Origin: Acanthacorydalis orientalis
Taxonomy: Eukaryota > Arthropoda > Insecta > Megaloptera > Corydalidae
Assembly: GCA_034766995.1 (NCBI GenBank)
Contig: CM068325.1
Span: forward strand, 3,429,668 to 3,493,667
Direction of reading: 5' to 3'
Length of the DNA: 64,000 bases
A program made the translations under genes and the position numbers. This document shows positions 37,501-50,143 of this stretch, one piece after another; position 1 is the stretch's first letter, and every line of letters begins with the position of its first letter. Below the pieces are notes generated by a model. That model searched no databases and was not told the DNA's origin. It worked only from the letters and a program-made list of their open reading frames with translations.

Positions 37501-37926
37501 GCGGGATCGTCCCCGACAGTCACTTTTGAATAGAACCCGCCTCTCGCGATTCCTTGACAGGATCCCGTTTCGATCCGTGCCGGATTCAAATAAGTGCCCT
37601 TTTTCTCTACGCCAATTTACCCTGCCTGCATTCAACCTACTATTCAATTTTTGTCTAAAACCGGCGAACAGACAGACCGGCCGCACAGGTTCACTCAGCA
37701 CAGACACGATTCGTGATTCTGCTCGATGTCCATCCGGGCCTTGAATAAAAACCGTTTTTCTTGAACCGAAGGACCGCACCACGACTCTCACTCGACGATA
37801 CATTCAAATCGAAACACTCTCACAGACAACAATCGACCATCAATACAACTGATCAGCGTTTGAGGACCGACTGAATGATTCATGCCTGTACGATGAGTCG
37901 AAATCTTCTTAAAAATCTCTTCTCAT

Positions 37927-37928
<2 letters not shown>
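33891..37928. other. Mixed intron sequence, no gene recognised
   Basis: TA tract at 34556-34604; TA/TACATA then GA at 35641-35695; CA/GT runs at 36603 and 36641. Near-perfect palindrome at 35070-35107 (one mismatch in 18-base arms) and a perfect one at 36279-36298. CpG-rich block at 37110-37420. Frames up to 150 codons (37001-37453) are unrecognised. Confidence 0.5.
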
Positions 37929-37992
<64 letters not shown>

Positions 37993-38061
37993 AAGGGAAA
38001 AAAGCGCAATAAAGCACTGCCTGTGCAGGGCAGTTCTTTCACAGCACTTTGCCTCGCATTT
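37929..38061 (+). repeat. TA tract followed by an imperfect hairpin
   Basis: About 60 bp of TA end at 37989. The next 72 bp can fold: tgcgaagg pairs near tttgcctcgca, and the inner stem aaagcactgcc pairs with ggcagttcttt (one mismatch) around loop tgtgcag. The shape and size resemble a pre-miRNA, but this is a drawn structure only, with no expression evidence. Confidence 0.5.
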
Positions 38062-38213
38062 ATGAAAATAATTAAAGAATAATTATGAGAGCGACGTTAT
38101 GGCACACATTCAGTGAGCATAAACGTCGAAAAAGTTAATTTCCGTCAGATTTACAGCGCGTTAATGCGGATCGAGCCGAATGTTGCTGCGGTCTCGAAGC
38201 TTTTGTTCGACAT

Positions 38214-38263
<50 letters not shown>

Positions 38264-38859
38264 ACACACAGGGCCGCACTTAATCCGTTACATTGTCAAA
38301 CGTGCAAGCGAACAAAAAGATCTCGCACACACACTGTGTGTGCGAGTTTAATACAATTTCTCCATCTTCATATCAGCACGATTTTTATTCCATATTTCAT
38401 TCTCTAATAAAAAAGACTCGTCCTCTCTCTCACTCTCCCCCTCCCGCCCCCCAGCATATAATTTATTCATTAGACTGTATGCAAATCGAGCAAAACAATT
38501 AAATCGACACACACGGTATGTGTGTCTCGGCGGCGTTCGGAATATGTAAATGTGTGTGCGTTCGACTCTCTGTGTGCGCGCGTGTCGATGCAAAAGAACT
38601 ATAAACATACATTAGTGTACGGGTTTTATGTGAAAAGTGTGTAGCGGCGAGCTGATGAGAATTTATGAACGACGGGTCTATACGGCACGACGACGAACGG
38701 AACCGTCGTCTCTCGTCTAGATGGGCTTAGAGGAGATCGTCGTTGTTGTTTTTCTTTATAGACCGGGACCGGCTCCGGGTCGATCGTAGTAAGTCGGGGA
38801 ATCCAGAACCGGGTTTCTAAGCGTTCTAAGCTCGGTACGATTTTACACTGAATCTAAGA
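38062..38859. other. Mixed sequence with CA/TA tracts, no gene recognised
   Basis: CA-TA-CA compound tract at 38214-38270. A 25-base palindrome at about 38322-38346 (ctcgcacacaca and inverse). CT run near 38422. No gene recognised. Confidence 0.6.
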
Positions 38860-39390
38860 ACGAGACGTGTATGAGAAATGTCTTTCTGTTGTAACTCGGT
38901 ACGATTTGAAATCGAATTTCTTAGAAAAATGAAAGGACTGCAACTCAAGTACCTTGTTTGCAGGATCGAGTCTGTATTTCAAACCTGATCGAATCTCAGA
39001 CAAAAGTCGAAGCACGGTTCTGTTAAAATCGACCGGGATTTCGAATGAAAGTCGGTGCTGGTCCTGTTGGAAGGAGTTCGATAAAGGATCGTGTCGATAG
39101 GAAACTTTATTTCCGAAAAATGTAAATATCGAGACAACAGTCAGACTTAAGACATTCTGCGTCACATCATTGGAAATGGCGTTAAATTCTCTAAAATATA
39201 CATTTTTTAAATAATTTTTTATTTAGTAATTACGGACACAGTTAACGGTTAATTAAGAAAAGTCGATTCGAACAGATGAGATGAGAATTGATTTCCGAAA
39301 AAATGTAAATATCGAGAAAACGGTTCGACTTGGATCATTGCGCATTACACCGTTAGAAAGGGCGTTAATTTATCTAAAATACTGGTCTGG
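38860..39390 (+). repeat. Tandem repeat, 183-bp spacing
   Basis: tgtaaatatcgaga occurs at 39121 and 39304 (183 bp), each followed by gacttr....ttgcg and ggcgttaa.t..tctaaaata. An earlier worn unit may start near 38880. Confidence 0.8.
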
Positions 39391-41379
39391 AAGGTGTTCT
39401 GATACAATTAAGACAGCACAGGGTCTGTCTGCTCGATCTGGTCGAGCTTTCGTACAAAAATATAAACGTGCCCTGTACAGAAACGATGTTCGTTCAAAGA
39501 TGACACGATTTTATATGAAATTCAGCACGAAACATGCCTCCGCACTGAGTCTGGAAGGTGTTGCAGCCGATCTGAGAACTGTTTCGGCGAAGAGGACGCG
39601 CGTTCTCTGTCCGATTGAGATTTTAGACAAAACGGAAAACCGGAGCGGACGGATTTCGCCGGGCGTCGGAAATCTTAAATCTGAACGTCGTCCGGTCGAC
39701 GATTCTCTTTTCTGAATAAACAGGTTGTTATTCCATACACACACACACACACACACTTATCGTCGACGACGCGGGCTCCGTATCCTTTTTTTTTATCGTG
39801 GCGCGGATCGAATCTGTCTCCCGGACCGTCGTCAACCGAAACGACGTTCTTCTCCGGATTTTTCCCTACTCGCACGTCTAACGATAATGTCTAGATAATG
39901 AGCGACGCGATGAAAATCAGACAGAGACGGACCGAACGAACGGCACGCTCGACGGACGGAGTGCGACGACGGAGCTGCCTGGAATCGAACGAGGGACGCT
40001 GTGCTTAACTGTCTTGTATGATTACTTGGAACAATTTTTATACACGCTTCTCTCTCTCTCTATATATATATATATAAAGTGTCTATAAAATTATATACCA
40101 CTTAGATGTCTCAAAACGCACCGGTAAATATTCGAAAGACATAAAAATTCGCCCCGAAACGCTATAAACTCTTAAACGTTAAGGCGAGCGCACGGGGCGG
40201 ACGAGTGGCACTAAATAGGTATTCAAATAAAAACGACATAAAAGCGAAAAGTACGAATTTTATTGTATCCGTACACTGTTATACCGTTTATAATGATTGG
40301 CAGAGGGCACGGTCGCCGATACAAGGTGTAAGGACGTGGAAGAAGAAACGGGACCGAAACGAAGATCGCACGGTGCTGCAGATATGGATTTTTAACAGGT
40401 CGGTCGCTGCACAAAACCGTAATAAACGAATCTCGCCGATTAATCAGAATACAAAGTCGGGTGACGGATATCGAGCTCGAGTCGAAACCGCCGTCTCGAT
40501 GTCTGTGCCTGTTCGCACTCGGTTTTCATCGTTCGGTTGAGTGGTCGTCTTCTGATTAATCGGTGAACGAGGCGGTTGTTAATAGTAAAAAAAAAATTGA
40601 AAATTGAAATATGGCCGCGTCGTAAAGCGGGTCAGTGTATTTAATATTAGCGCGACTTGATTGTTTTCTCAAACACGGGAACCACCCGCCGATCCGCCAT
40701 TGAAAAATATAAAAGAACGGCGACGCCGTCCGCGCATTCATGTCGATTACATAAATCGTTTTGGACGGGAATAACACGAGCCGGGGGGTTGAAAAAGAGG
40801 ACCTAACTTACAGTAAACAAGTAATTAAAGTAAAACGTTTAATAAACATCGTTGAAAGGTAGCCGGCCTGAGACGGAGGAGAGAAAAAACGCACAGACAT
40901 CAACCCTTGTCGTCCGTACACACGAAAGAAAATTAACTCGAATGCGAGGGTTGAAATGCTCACACATGTGTGGGTGCGATCCGGGTGGCGAGAGTGAAAC
41001 GGGTGCGAGGATAGGAAACACAACTCGATGGACAAGAACAGACGGGTGACGAGCAGTCGCCGCGCGGGCGACGCGTCCGGCGAGGGTCGAACCGACCCTG
41101 TTTTTTGCGGGTGCAACAGGATAATCGTTTTCGTCCGCGAGCGGTCCTTACCGCGAAGAAGGTTCGATCGGCGTCGTGTCGAGCCGACCATGTTTATTGT
41201 AGGGGGAGGGATGGGGTGTAAGCCGACGATTTTTACAGACGATCGAGCGTAGGTGGAGAATTAGATTAGACGTCCTTGGAAATTATACAGGGAGCGTGTC
41301 TGTTCTCTGAACAGGAGCAGACGAGTCTTCCTTCTCTCGAGTCGGACGAGAGGAGTGATGGTATAAGATAGTTTGAGAA
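39391..41379. other. Mixed intron sequence, no gene recognised
   Basis: A 144-codon frame at 39281-39715 begins inside the repeat and has no recognisable domain. CA run at 39738-39757; CT/TA at 40051-40076. A tRNA-like ggaatcgaac at about 39981 lacks a pairing T-stem. Confidence 0.5.
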
Positions 41380-41489
41380 GTGGTACGGGTTTTCGGCACA
41401 GTTCTGCATGTAATTTTCGAAGGACGATCCAGCCAGTTTCATAAAATAAATGTTTAAGTTGGAAATGTTGTTCGGAAACGGATTACAAC

Positions 41490-41533
<44 letters not shown>

Positions 41534-42180
41534 TCCGAAGAGGTTCAAATTTTGAAAAGAGACAAACAAGTCAGTCTTGTCTGAGAATGTATGACGATGT
41601 TTAGATTTTTATTGATGTCCTTTCTGTAGTTTCAAAAAGAAAACATTCAGGCAGTTTATGAAATCAGTTGGAAACGTTTTTCTTTTTTGAAAATTGATCA
41701 CAACACTCATTCGGTCTTCAAACAGGTTCGGATTTTGAAACCTAACAGATAACTTCATTCAATAAACATACATACCCTGTTTCCACTTTTAAAGTCCCAC
41801 CCCGCGCATACAAGACCTAAATTAAACAATTATTCTTCATTCTGATCTCTCTGATTTATGTTATACATAAATATGTATAATTTTGAGATACACAAACATA
41901 TAAAATTGGTTCATACACAAACATACACACTCTGTTTCCACACTCATCTCTTTCAAAGTCCCACCCACGCCTACAGAACCTGAATTCAACAATTATTCTT
42001 CTTTCTAACCTTTTTGATTTCGGTTATACACAAATATATACAATTTTCTTATACATAAACACATAAATTTGGTTTATATATAAACATACATACTCTGTTT
42101 CGACTTGTAAAGTTCCACCCCTGCATACCAGACCTAAATATTACAATTGTTTTACTTTCTGACCTTTTCGATTTGTTTTG

Positions 42181-42261
<81 letters not shown>
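41380..42261 (+). repeat. Short array (about 153-163 bp) with TA tracts at both ends
   Basis: TA tract at 41494-41530. ctgtttccac or ctgtttcgac with aaagtcccaccc or aaagttccacc recurs near 41779, 41933 and 42096. A TA tract of about 75 bp follows (42187-42261). Confidence 0.75.
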
Positions 42262-42262
<1 letters not shown>

Positions 42263-44032
42263 ACAGAATCATTTACTGAAATAATAACCGAGTATTGAGC
42301 AAACACTCGATTCGATTCGTAATCTGATCCGTTTTTCTTTCCATAACGGACCGCAAAGCCCGAAACGTTCCCAGATCGTACAGGTCCGGCGCTCCCGGCC
42401 GGCCGATCGCCTCGGCCAGGCACCGGGAACGGGGAAAAAAAACTGTTTACACAATCGTCGCGCTCTGAGATCACCGCCGCGGCGTTTGTTTAACATCCGT
42501 GCGAAGAGAAACACGACCACTCTCCCGACTGATCACACATTTATGTCTCTAATTCCGTGCGCGATTAAAAATACATCTGGTGCACTTATTCACCGATTCG
42601 GATAATTTATCGAGGCGCCCGTACGCGCGCACACACACACACACACACACAGTCAGTCGCCTGTTAGTCAGGGGGATGGATGCAGGGCGTATACATGGAG
42701 AGGTCGTAGAGATTTCTGTTAGAGTGTCGACGGCGGGCCGATTGGAAGTCGCTGCTGCCGCTTGTAATGTAAACTAATAAATATAAAAAATCATCGCTGC
42801 AGCAGCAGCCTTTTCGCCCGGACCGATACCGTACGCGCGAGACACGATAAATATTTGCAGAGCATGTGTCAACACGCGCATAATTGAATCTTAAGTGCTG
42901 TAAACGATTTCGAGAAAGAAATATCGACGGAAAAATCGACAATAAAAACGTTTATGTGTCCATAAAACATCAATACTTTTTTTTATATACAAACGCGCGC
43001 ATTATTTCCTTTATCTCTCCATCACACTCGCTCTCTCTCTCTCTCTCTCTGTATATATGTATGTATGTGTATATATATATAGAGAGAGAGAGAGAGAGAT
43101 GTGTGTGTGTGTGTTTATAATACAAGCGTTTATTCAATATGTCATTTGAAATCTGTGTGTAAATATTTATTTATCCATGGGCTATTTTTGACACGAATTC
43201 TGACATAAATTCGTACAGTTTTTTTATATTTATTTACATTTATATTCATATATATATATATGTATCTGTGTGTGTGTACACAAAATTTTATTTTATTCGC
43301 ACACAAATCGTTTGTATACAAAATAAATTCGCAGGGGGAACAAAAACCAGCTGCTATGTAATTCGATGTACAGGTTCTGTTAATCCGTCCGTGTGTCTGT
43401 CTATTCGGTGTTTTTTTTTTTTTTTTATAAGAAAAACGACAGATTAGCTGACGTAATTCGGTTGTCCGTTGTATATTCAGTGCGGTCCGTATAAATAGAT
43501 CCCCGATTGTCGTTCTGCGGAAGGGTCGTGTGTGTGTGTACGCGACTGGATGCAAAAGCGACCGGTCGGTCGGAACAGGCGTCCGATTTGGTAGAGCGTC
43601 GCGGGCACAATTCGATTTTTTTTCTTGATCGACACTTGTGTACGAGTTTCGAAGAGAATTCGATCGTGTTTCGAACGGGAGTCTGCGTCTTATTCTGTCT
43701 GGTACAGAGAACGAGTAAACGGGCACATTCTATCGATAGACCGTACTGTTACCCACAGTCCTGTTCTTAAACCGAGTCATGTTTTCATAAAAAAAATCAC
43801 ACCGGGCACAAATCAACCCGATTTGATGAACTCTTATATGTGTTTCAACCTGAATTTCACCCTTCTTTCGAACGGCAGTCTCGGTTTTATTCCATCTGGC
43901 ACACAGACCGAGTGAACGGACGAAACTCACACACACACACCCTTCGAGCAAATTTCATCGATAGTTCGTTCTCTACGCTTCTCGATTATTTAATGGTCAC
44001 TTGAAGCTTTCAAGTGTTTGTGTGTAGACGTG

Positions 44033-44063
<31 letters not shown>

Positions 44064-47000
44064 ATATATGTATATACATAAGCAAATGTCCAGATGACGT
44101 GCCACCATTAATTAATGACTGTACAACGCGATGGGAATAAAACCGCTGAAACCACTTCAGCATAAGGATTAAATCTGAATCAATCAAACGGGTCGTCCCG
44201 TCTCCGTCGCGCCGCTTATCTTCGTCGCGCAGTAAACGCGCGTACACACACACACACACTGTATTTTTTTTTTTTTTATTCAAACGGTCGCCTGTTCATT
44301 TGACACGCAGTTTATCCTCGATGGGGTAATAAATCCTTTCTTTTGAATGCAGTAGAGCTGTTTTTACACATACATCATCTAGGTACTTGTGCACACACAC
44401 ACACACACACATTTATATATATATACATATGTATGTATGTATAGTTTGTATATGTATGTATATATGTATGTATATAGATGTAAAGATATGTGTGCGCAAT
44501 AGTATATGGTCATAGAAAGGATTTATGATACATTTATGGTCTTGTGATTAATGCTGTCAGATAAATGTTTTGAAGAGGGTGACGCTCGCCGGATATTTTA
44601 TGAATGTGTGAAAGATTCTTTGACATTTCGACAACGTTTCGGTGTGATGTGTACAGCGTTTCGATTCTAGGTCGGCCGGCGTGTGATTTATTATACCCGG
44701 CGACGGACTTGTACCGTTTATTAAAGCTACCGTTCAGAGATCAGCCAGTCCTGTTACTATTAAGGTATTGTCTAGTGGGTGGATGCATACGGGACCTCGC
44801 TCACCTCGCTCACACACATGTCTAGTAATAAACTCGACCTGTACGGTTCCACCCCCATCCCCTGGCCGATTAAAAAAAACACACAGAGAGAGAGAGAGAG
44901 AGAGGTAACGCACGTTCGGTGTCGACGCGACTCGAACAAGCACTATTTGGTGTTTGTGTGCGGATGATTCCTGTCCGCACGATCTCCCAGTTCGGTCCGG
45001 TTCCTTGTCTCGTCGAACGTGCACAAGGAGCACACTGAAATTCGTCTCGAGACACTGGGAGGCGAGCAGGAGGAACGACAACGCTCTCTCGGCGCACTTG
45101 AAACATTCTGATCGGATCCCGATTGATCTCTTCTTTATGCCGGATTATTAAATTGATTCCAGTTACATTTTTATTGCGCGCACACACACACACACGTGTG
45201 TGTGTGTGTCGGCCGTCTTAGAAGAGCTTTTACCGTCGTACAAATTTAATGAGATCAAATTCGTACCGAATCGCGGAGAACACAGTCGAGAAAGAGATAT
45301 TAGAATGGAACGCGGCCGCGGTGTGTGCACGGTCTTTCAGTTCATTAGCCGCGCGTTCCTTTGACAGGAAATTGTATTCGAACGAGATGGATGTCGGGAT
45401 GGATACACAGATGGATGAGCGGTCTTCTCACTCACACACTCACACACACACACGCACACATGCATTGTCTGTGCGTCGAATGAAAGAATTATACGAGCTC
45501 GAGATGAATATTGAAAGAATAACAAATAGTGTCAGATAGGGATAGAATGTGTGTGTGTGTGTGTGTGAGAGAGAGAATGAGAGGGAGACGGTGTGTGCAT
45601 GTTAATGTTATTATGGATTCGTGTGTGCGCTGAAGACGAGTCAAAAGATCGACGACGCGCCGGGGCATCAAAGCGGGTCGCCGTCTCGCCGAACGAGCCG
45701 GATACGAACTCGGACTGACGGGACACGCGAGCGGATTCTTTTTCATGTCGGTTCGACATCGTAGCGAATTATTATAATTGCGTTACGCGAGACACGGTCG
45801 TCGATCTCCTGCTAGAGACGGTCCCTCGCCCACTCTGGATGATATCGTGCACCGACTAATTGGAACGTTTCTGTCTCTGTCAGGCGACGGAACGAGCGAG
45901 ACGATTCGTCCTGTATGTAAAGAAAAAACGCTATCGTGTGTGTGCGTGCGCTGTTGTGAGATCAAGTGATCCTCGAGCGTCGAATCCGTCGTGGAGCGAC
46001 GATCGCGGTTTTGTCTCGACGGCCCGGATGTGTTTTTTCAGGCGTTGCAGCGCGGTCGATCCGATATGAATTTGCAACGACTGAGACCGTCCTCGAGGAC
46101 TCTCATAAGAGTCGCAGGGAGGTGTATGAAGATTCGTAGTAGGGCGAGGGTTCGAAACGATCCGAGCATCTCATCGGAAACAGTGTCGAATCCGCTCTAA
46201 ATTAAAAGTGTCGAATCTACTCCGGTGTCGTTTCCTATAAATAAAATAATAAAATTTCGACCATAATCTGTGAATTTCTTGTTAGAAAAATAACTAATCA
46301 GGCGCGTACCGATTGTCAAATCCTGAAAATCTGACCGAGAGTACTCCACATTCTATGCGACAAAAAAAAATCTTAAACAAACAGAATCGAGCTTCGCAAC
46401 TCGGTCGCATCTCGTTCCCAGAAAAGAACGCGCCTCGACACGTACAGATCGACTCGCTCTCTCTCTCTCTCTCGCACGACTTCCGTCGCACGTACACCTG
46501 AATCCGTAATGTTTTAATCGACATTCTGTCAAATGAATAACCGGATAACAAATCTGTATCCACGTTTCGTCCGCCCGCCCCGTCGCTCCCTCGTCGGAAA
46601 AAATCCAAAAAGTCATAACATTGAACGGGAAAAAAATCACGACCGGCCGACGCGCGGCCATCAATCGTCGACGGCCGGACACGAACCGACACACTCCCGC
46701 TTAATTGAAACGTAAATCGTTTCGAATTATAAATGATTGCGCTCGCTCGTCCATTTTTCAAATTTACCTGCGTTTTTTTCCGCCCGGCGTGGGGACGACG
46801 GGCGTGGTGGGGTGGAACAGTACAGGTCTCCATTACGGACCGACAGATCGAGTTCATCGTTCGGCACGTGTGTGTGTGTGTGTGTGCGTTTTTCGACGGA
46901 CCGATTAATAAATAAACATGTTTCGAAGATACTCTGCGAGCGTTCCCGTTCAACCGATTTTCCCATCCTCTGCAAAAAGCATATTTCGAGCGAATCATAT

Positions 47001-47629
47001 TTCACTGATTGACTTTACAGTGGGATGAAGAGGGACTGGTACGTTTTTCGAACACGCTCTCCCAGAACGCCTCGCCGTTCTCCCTGCCAAATACTTGACT
47101 CGGTCTGACCTCGAACCGATACACCGACAGACCCCATCACAGTTTTATTTCCGACCGACTCGCGCATTCCTGCATCGGTCTGCCTGTCTACACAAACCGT
47201 ACGATACAGATTTTATTATCTTCTCCTCGTTTCATGTCCGATAAATATTTACACGGCACGGATTCAAACGGCAACGTGATACTCGATCGAGTCGACACCG
47301 AACCGCATATCGTCGGCACGCAACAGAGACAGACAGGCCCGATCTTCCTGATCGGCGCGCGTTTCTTTCCGTCCGTCTGTTGATTGTTCGGTGCGTGCGA
47401 GCGGTGCGAATCCCCATTTACCGGCTGTTTTACAGCAGCGTGTTTAGTAGATCCGAACGATTTTCTAATAAATCTGACTGGAAATGTATAGACTGTTTGC
47501 TGGTAGAGTACAATGGACATGTTCTCCTAGCACTAAACAGATTGGTGTCCTTAAAAACACATGGAAATTAAAATGTCTTTTAAAATTTGTTTGCGATTCG
47601 AGTTGTCCTGTACGGTTACTAATTCCGGG
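42262..47629. other. Mixed CpG-rich intron sequence with microsatellites, no gene recognised
   Basis: CA run 42630-42651; CT tract then TA then GA tract (43024-43099) able to fold back; poly-T at 43411-43426; two-unit repeat at about 43674 and 43871 (gaacggsagtct, 197 bp). TA at 44033-44056 and TA/TACATA 44410-44480; CA then GT inverted pair 45181-45210; CA 45432-45460; GT 45549-45567; CT 46459-46473; GT 46868-46885. The longest frame (46294-46998, minus, 234 codons) is Arg/Ser-rich and unrecognised. Confidence 0.5.
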
Positions 47630-48410
47630 TAAGAGATGGGGAAAATCCGAGTACTGTGCGTGAAAGGAGATTGAATATAGTCTAGAATGTATACAAGGGT
47701 TGATCAGAGTGGCATCCGGCACGTCCGGGGTGAATTTTCGAACCGTACGACTGGATTTAAAAATGAAAGACAATGTGGTCTCAGTGCGATTATTCTTCTC
47801 GTGCAAGTGATAGAAACAATCTGAGTAGCGAGAGAGGGTTGAATTTCGTTTCAAATCCATATAAGGGTTGATCAAGGTGATGCCTGGCACGTCCGGGGTG
47901 AATTTTCGAACTGTATAATAAGACTGATAGATTTCGAAGAGTAAATGTTTGTAGTTTCAGTCCGATCGCTCTCCTTGTCTAAGATTTAGAAAAAATCTAA
48001 TCGCTGCATGTGAAAGAGAGTTAAAATTATGTCAGAATTCATATAAGGGTTGATCGAATCGATATCAGGTGCGTCCGGGGTGAATTTCTAAAATGTATGA
48101 CTAGATTTAGAAATTGCAACGAATTAATGTTTGTAGCTCTAGTGCGATTAGTCTTTTTGTATAAGGGATGGAATAAATCTGAGCACTGTATGTGAAAGAG
48201 GGTTGAATTTGATTTAAAATGCGTGTAAAGGTTGGTCGGATCGATATCAGGTGCGTCCGGGGTGAATATTTAAAATGTATGACTAGATTTAAAAATCACA
48301 ACGAATGAATGTTTGCAGTTCTAGTACGATTACTGTTTCTGTGTAAGCGATACAAAAAATCCGAGCACGTCACTTGAAAGAGGATCGAATTTACTTCAGA
48401 CTCCATATAA
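47630..48410 (+). repeat. Tandem array, about 183-bp unit, four copies
   Basis: gggttgatc (last copy aggttggtc) at 47697, 47864, 48047 and 48229 (167, 183, 182), each followed by gcacgtccggggtgaa or gtgcgtccggggtgaa. Confidence 0.9.
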
Positions 48411-48782
48411 TATCCAGATCGAACCTTATAATCTATGTGGACGGCGATTTTTTTTCAAAAAAAAAACCGTTCACTTTTCTGAAAAACTGTTCGCCTTTAC
48501 AAACAACAAATGTTCTATGTTCTTCATTCAGTTTCTCATCCTGTATATTAACGTGTGTGTATGTGTGTGTGAATGTACGCCTGCATGCGTACGCGAATAA
48601 GATACCCCAAACATCCCCTATACAAAACTCACAGACTCGACAAACACTTTTCAAGTATGGAAAAAACTTATTTTTGTTCCCCTCCACAACAAACTAATCT
48701 ATCTCTCCTGTTTCTGGCCCGTCTTCCCGCATTGTCCTGTGCTTTTTTCTTGTATATATACATATGTATATATATACATATG

Positions 48783-48868
<86 letters not shown>

Positions 48869-49297
48869 GAGAGAGAAACAGAACGAGATACAGTGAGAAA
48901 GAGATATGTGTCCGCGTGTGAACGAATGTATTAAATTAACTAATGGTGTCTGTGACTCGCGGACCGCGCAGCAAACGTTGAAGTGTTGATCCTCGCTGGA
49001 TCACACTGTCTTCTATACAGATTAAACGCCAGTTTAATATCATACGAAAGGATTAAAAAGGACTTAACGCTCATAACTCATTGTATATGTGTGGCCGGTC
49101 GACATTTTTCTGTCTCGACTGTTTCAGTCTGACTTTAATCGAATCAGCGCTGAATTGAGACGTTCGCTTGTCCTTCACGGTCTTGTGTCGAACGTGAACG
49201 ATTAGTCAGCTGTCTCGAGGAATGTCCCCGTGCGCCGGAGACGGTACAAGGGAAACATAAAGAGATAAATGAAAAATAAAGAGTCGGACGCACTGAC
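48411..49297. repeat. TA microsatellite and intron sequence beside the first coding exon
   Basis: TA/TACATA compound tract at about 48754-48868 then GA. The bases from 48880 to the donor are plain sequence with no further exon recognised. Confidence 0.7.
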
Positions 49298-50143
49298 CTG
49301 CAGGTAGAGGATGACCTTGCACATAGCCGCGCCCAGGAACCACGTCTCGGTCACGTCCCACGTGACGGTCGGCGGCAGACAGAACAGGATGACCATGAAA
49401 TCGGCGACGGCCAGATTGACGATGAAGTAGTTCGTCACGCTCCTCATGCTGTGGTTCCTGTACACGGCGAGGCACACGAGCGCGTTGCCGACGAGGCCGA
49501 CGATGAACGTGACGCTGTGCGCCGTGATCAGGATCCACTCGTAGAACGTCGGGAACACGTACGCCTCGATTATGTCCATGTACTCCTCGTTCGACAGACA
49601 GTAGTCGTTCGTGCAGTTGTTCTCGTCCCATCTGTCGGTCGTGTTCGTGTAGATCTCGTTGCCGTCGAGGAAGACGTCGAGGTCGACGTCGTCGGCGGCG
49701 CAAGCGGCGCGTCCGTCCGACGTGAGATTCACGTCGACGCCGGTCGAGACGTTCCCGGAATCCGGACCGGCGTCCCTGCACGGATCGGACGGACCCTCGT
49801 TCGCTTGATTCGAAAGGGCGCCGACGCTCGGTGTGTCCTCGACGCCGATCCACGCGGCGCTCTTATTCGAACCGAGCTCGATCTCGTTCCCCGTGAAGTT
49901 ACCATCGTCTCGATTCACATCCGAGGAGATCCCTCTCCTCTCGATCCTCCTGTCGACGCTCGGATTATCGTACGCCGTGTCGTTCGGGAACGACAGGAAA
50001 TCCGTGACGTTCGACGACGGCGTCCTGGCACCGGATTCGGTTGGCAGCGCGCCCGTCGCGCACAAGAAACTAATTAGATGGAAAGCGGCCAGGACGAACG
50101 GGCGGTGCGACGGTCCCGCGCGGCGACAGCGGAAACGGGACAT
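49298..50143 (-). CDS. Allatotropin receptor-like GPCR, first coding exon (N-terminus to start of TM3)
   Basis: This exon encodes 282 residues of a plasma-membrane class A peptide GPCR; by family it would bind allatotropin and signal through G proteins. Seen: ATG at 50143-50141 with A at -3; a hydrophobic stretch at residues 16-33 that looks like a signal peptide; a long acidic, Ser/Asn-rich ectodomain of about 200 residues with eight N-X-S/T sequons (N45, N54, N82, N93, N131, N139, N167, N176). TM1 is at about 203-228 (GN at 219-220), TM2 at about 238-260 (LAVAD, D248; PP at 257-258). ECL1 carries WDVTETWFLG (262-271) and C275 is the usual disulphide cysteine before TM3. The exon ends after Gln282, CAG|GTCAGT, phase 0; the open frame runs on 31 codons into the intron without homology. 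Known: WDVTETWF and MR.VTNYFIVNLAVADF are typical of insect allatotropin and orexin-type receptors. The ectodomain is longer than I expect for the family. Confidence 0.93.

Larger units (their letters stand above)
4484..49297 (-). other. Intron of about 44.8 kb in the allatotropin receptor-like gene
   Basis: The intron is bounded by GTCAGT at 49297-49292 and a polypyrimidine tract plus AG at 4485-4484, with a branch-like ctgac some 20 bases before the acceptor. It interrupts TM3 in phase 0. It holds no convincing gene on either strand. Open frames are short, low in complexity or run through microsatellites. Contents alternate between CpG-rich mostly single-copy blocks and AT-rich tandem arrays, many with a unit near 183 bp, plus dozens of TA/CA/GA tracts. 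The length is inferred from joining two exons of one receptor. A misassembly or an unrecognised small exon inside cannot be excluded. Confidence 0.88.

Noticed and set aside
39281..39715. 144-codon open frame on the plus strand
   Set aside because: Starts inside a 183-bp repeat and shows no known motif; weak resemblance of its end to 37000-37150 DNA points to repeats.
39960..40020. tRNA-like B-box (ggaatcgaac)
   Set aside because: The T-stem does not pair and no A-box or anticodon arm is found at the right distance.
46294..46998. 234-codon open frame on the minus strand
   Set aside because: No recognisable domain, overlaps open frames on the other strand, ends in a CT run and in CpG-rich sequence where long chance frames are common.
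49451..50077. 208-codon frame on the plus strand opposite the receptor exon
   Set aside because: Antisense shadow of a GC-rich coding exon; Val/Asp/Arg-rich without a domain.
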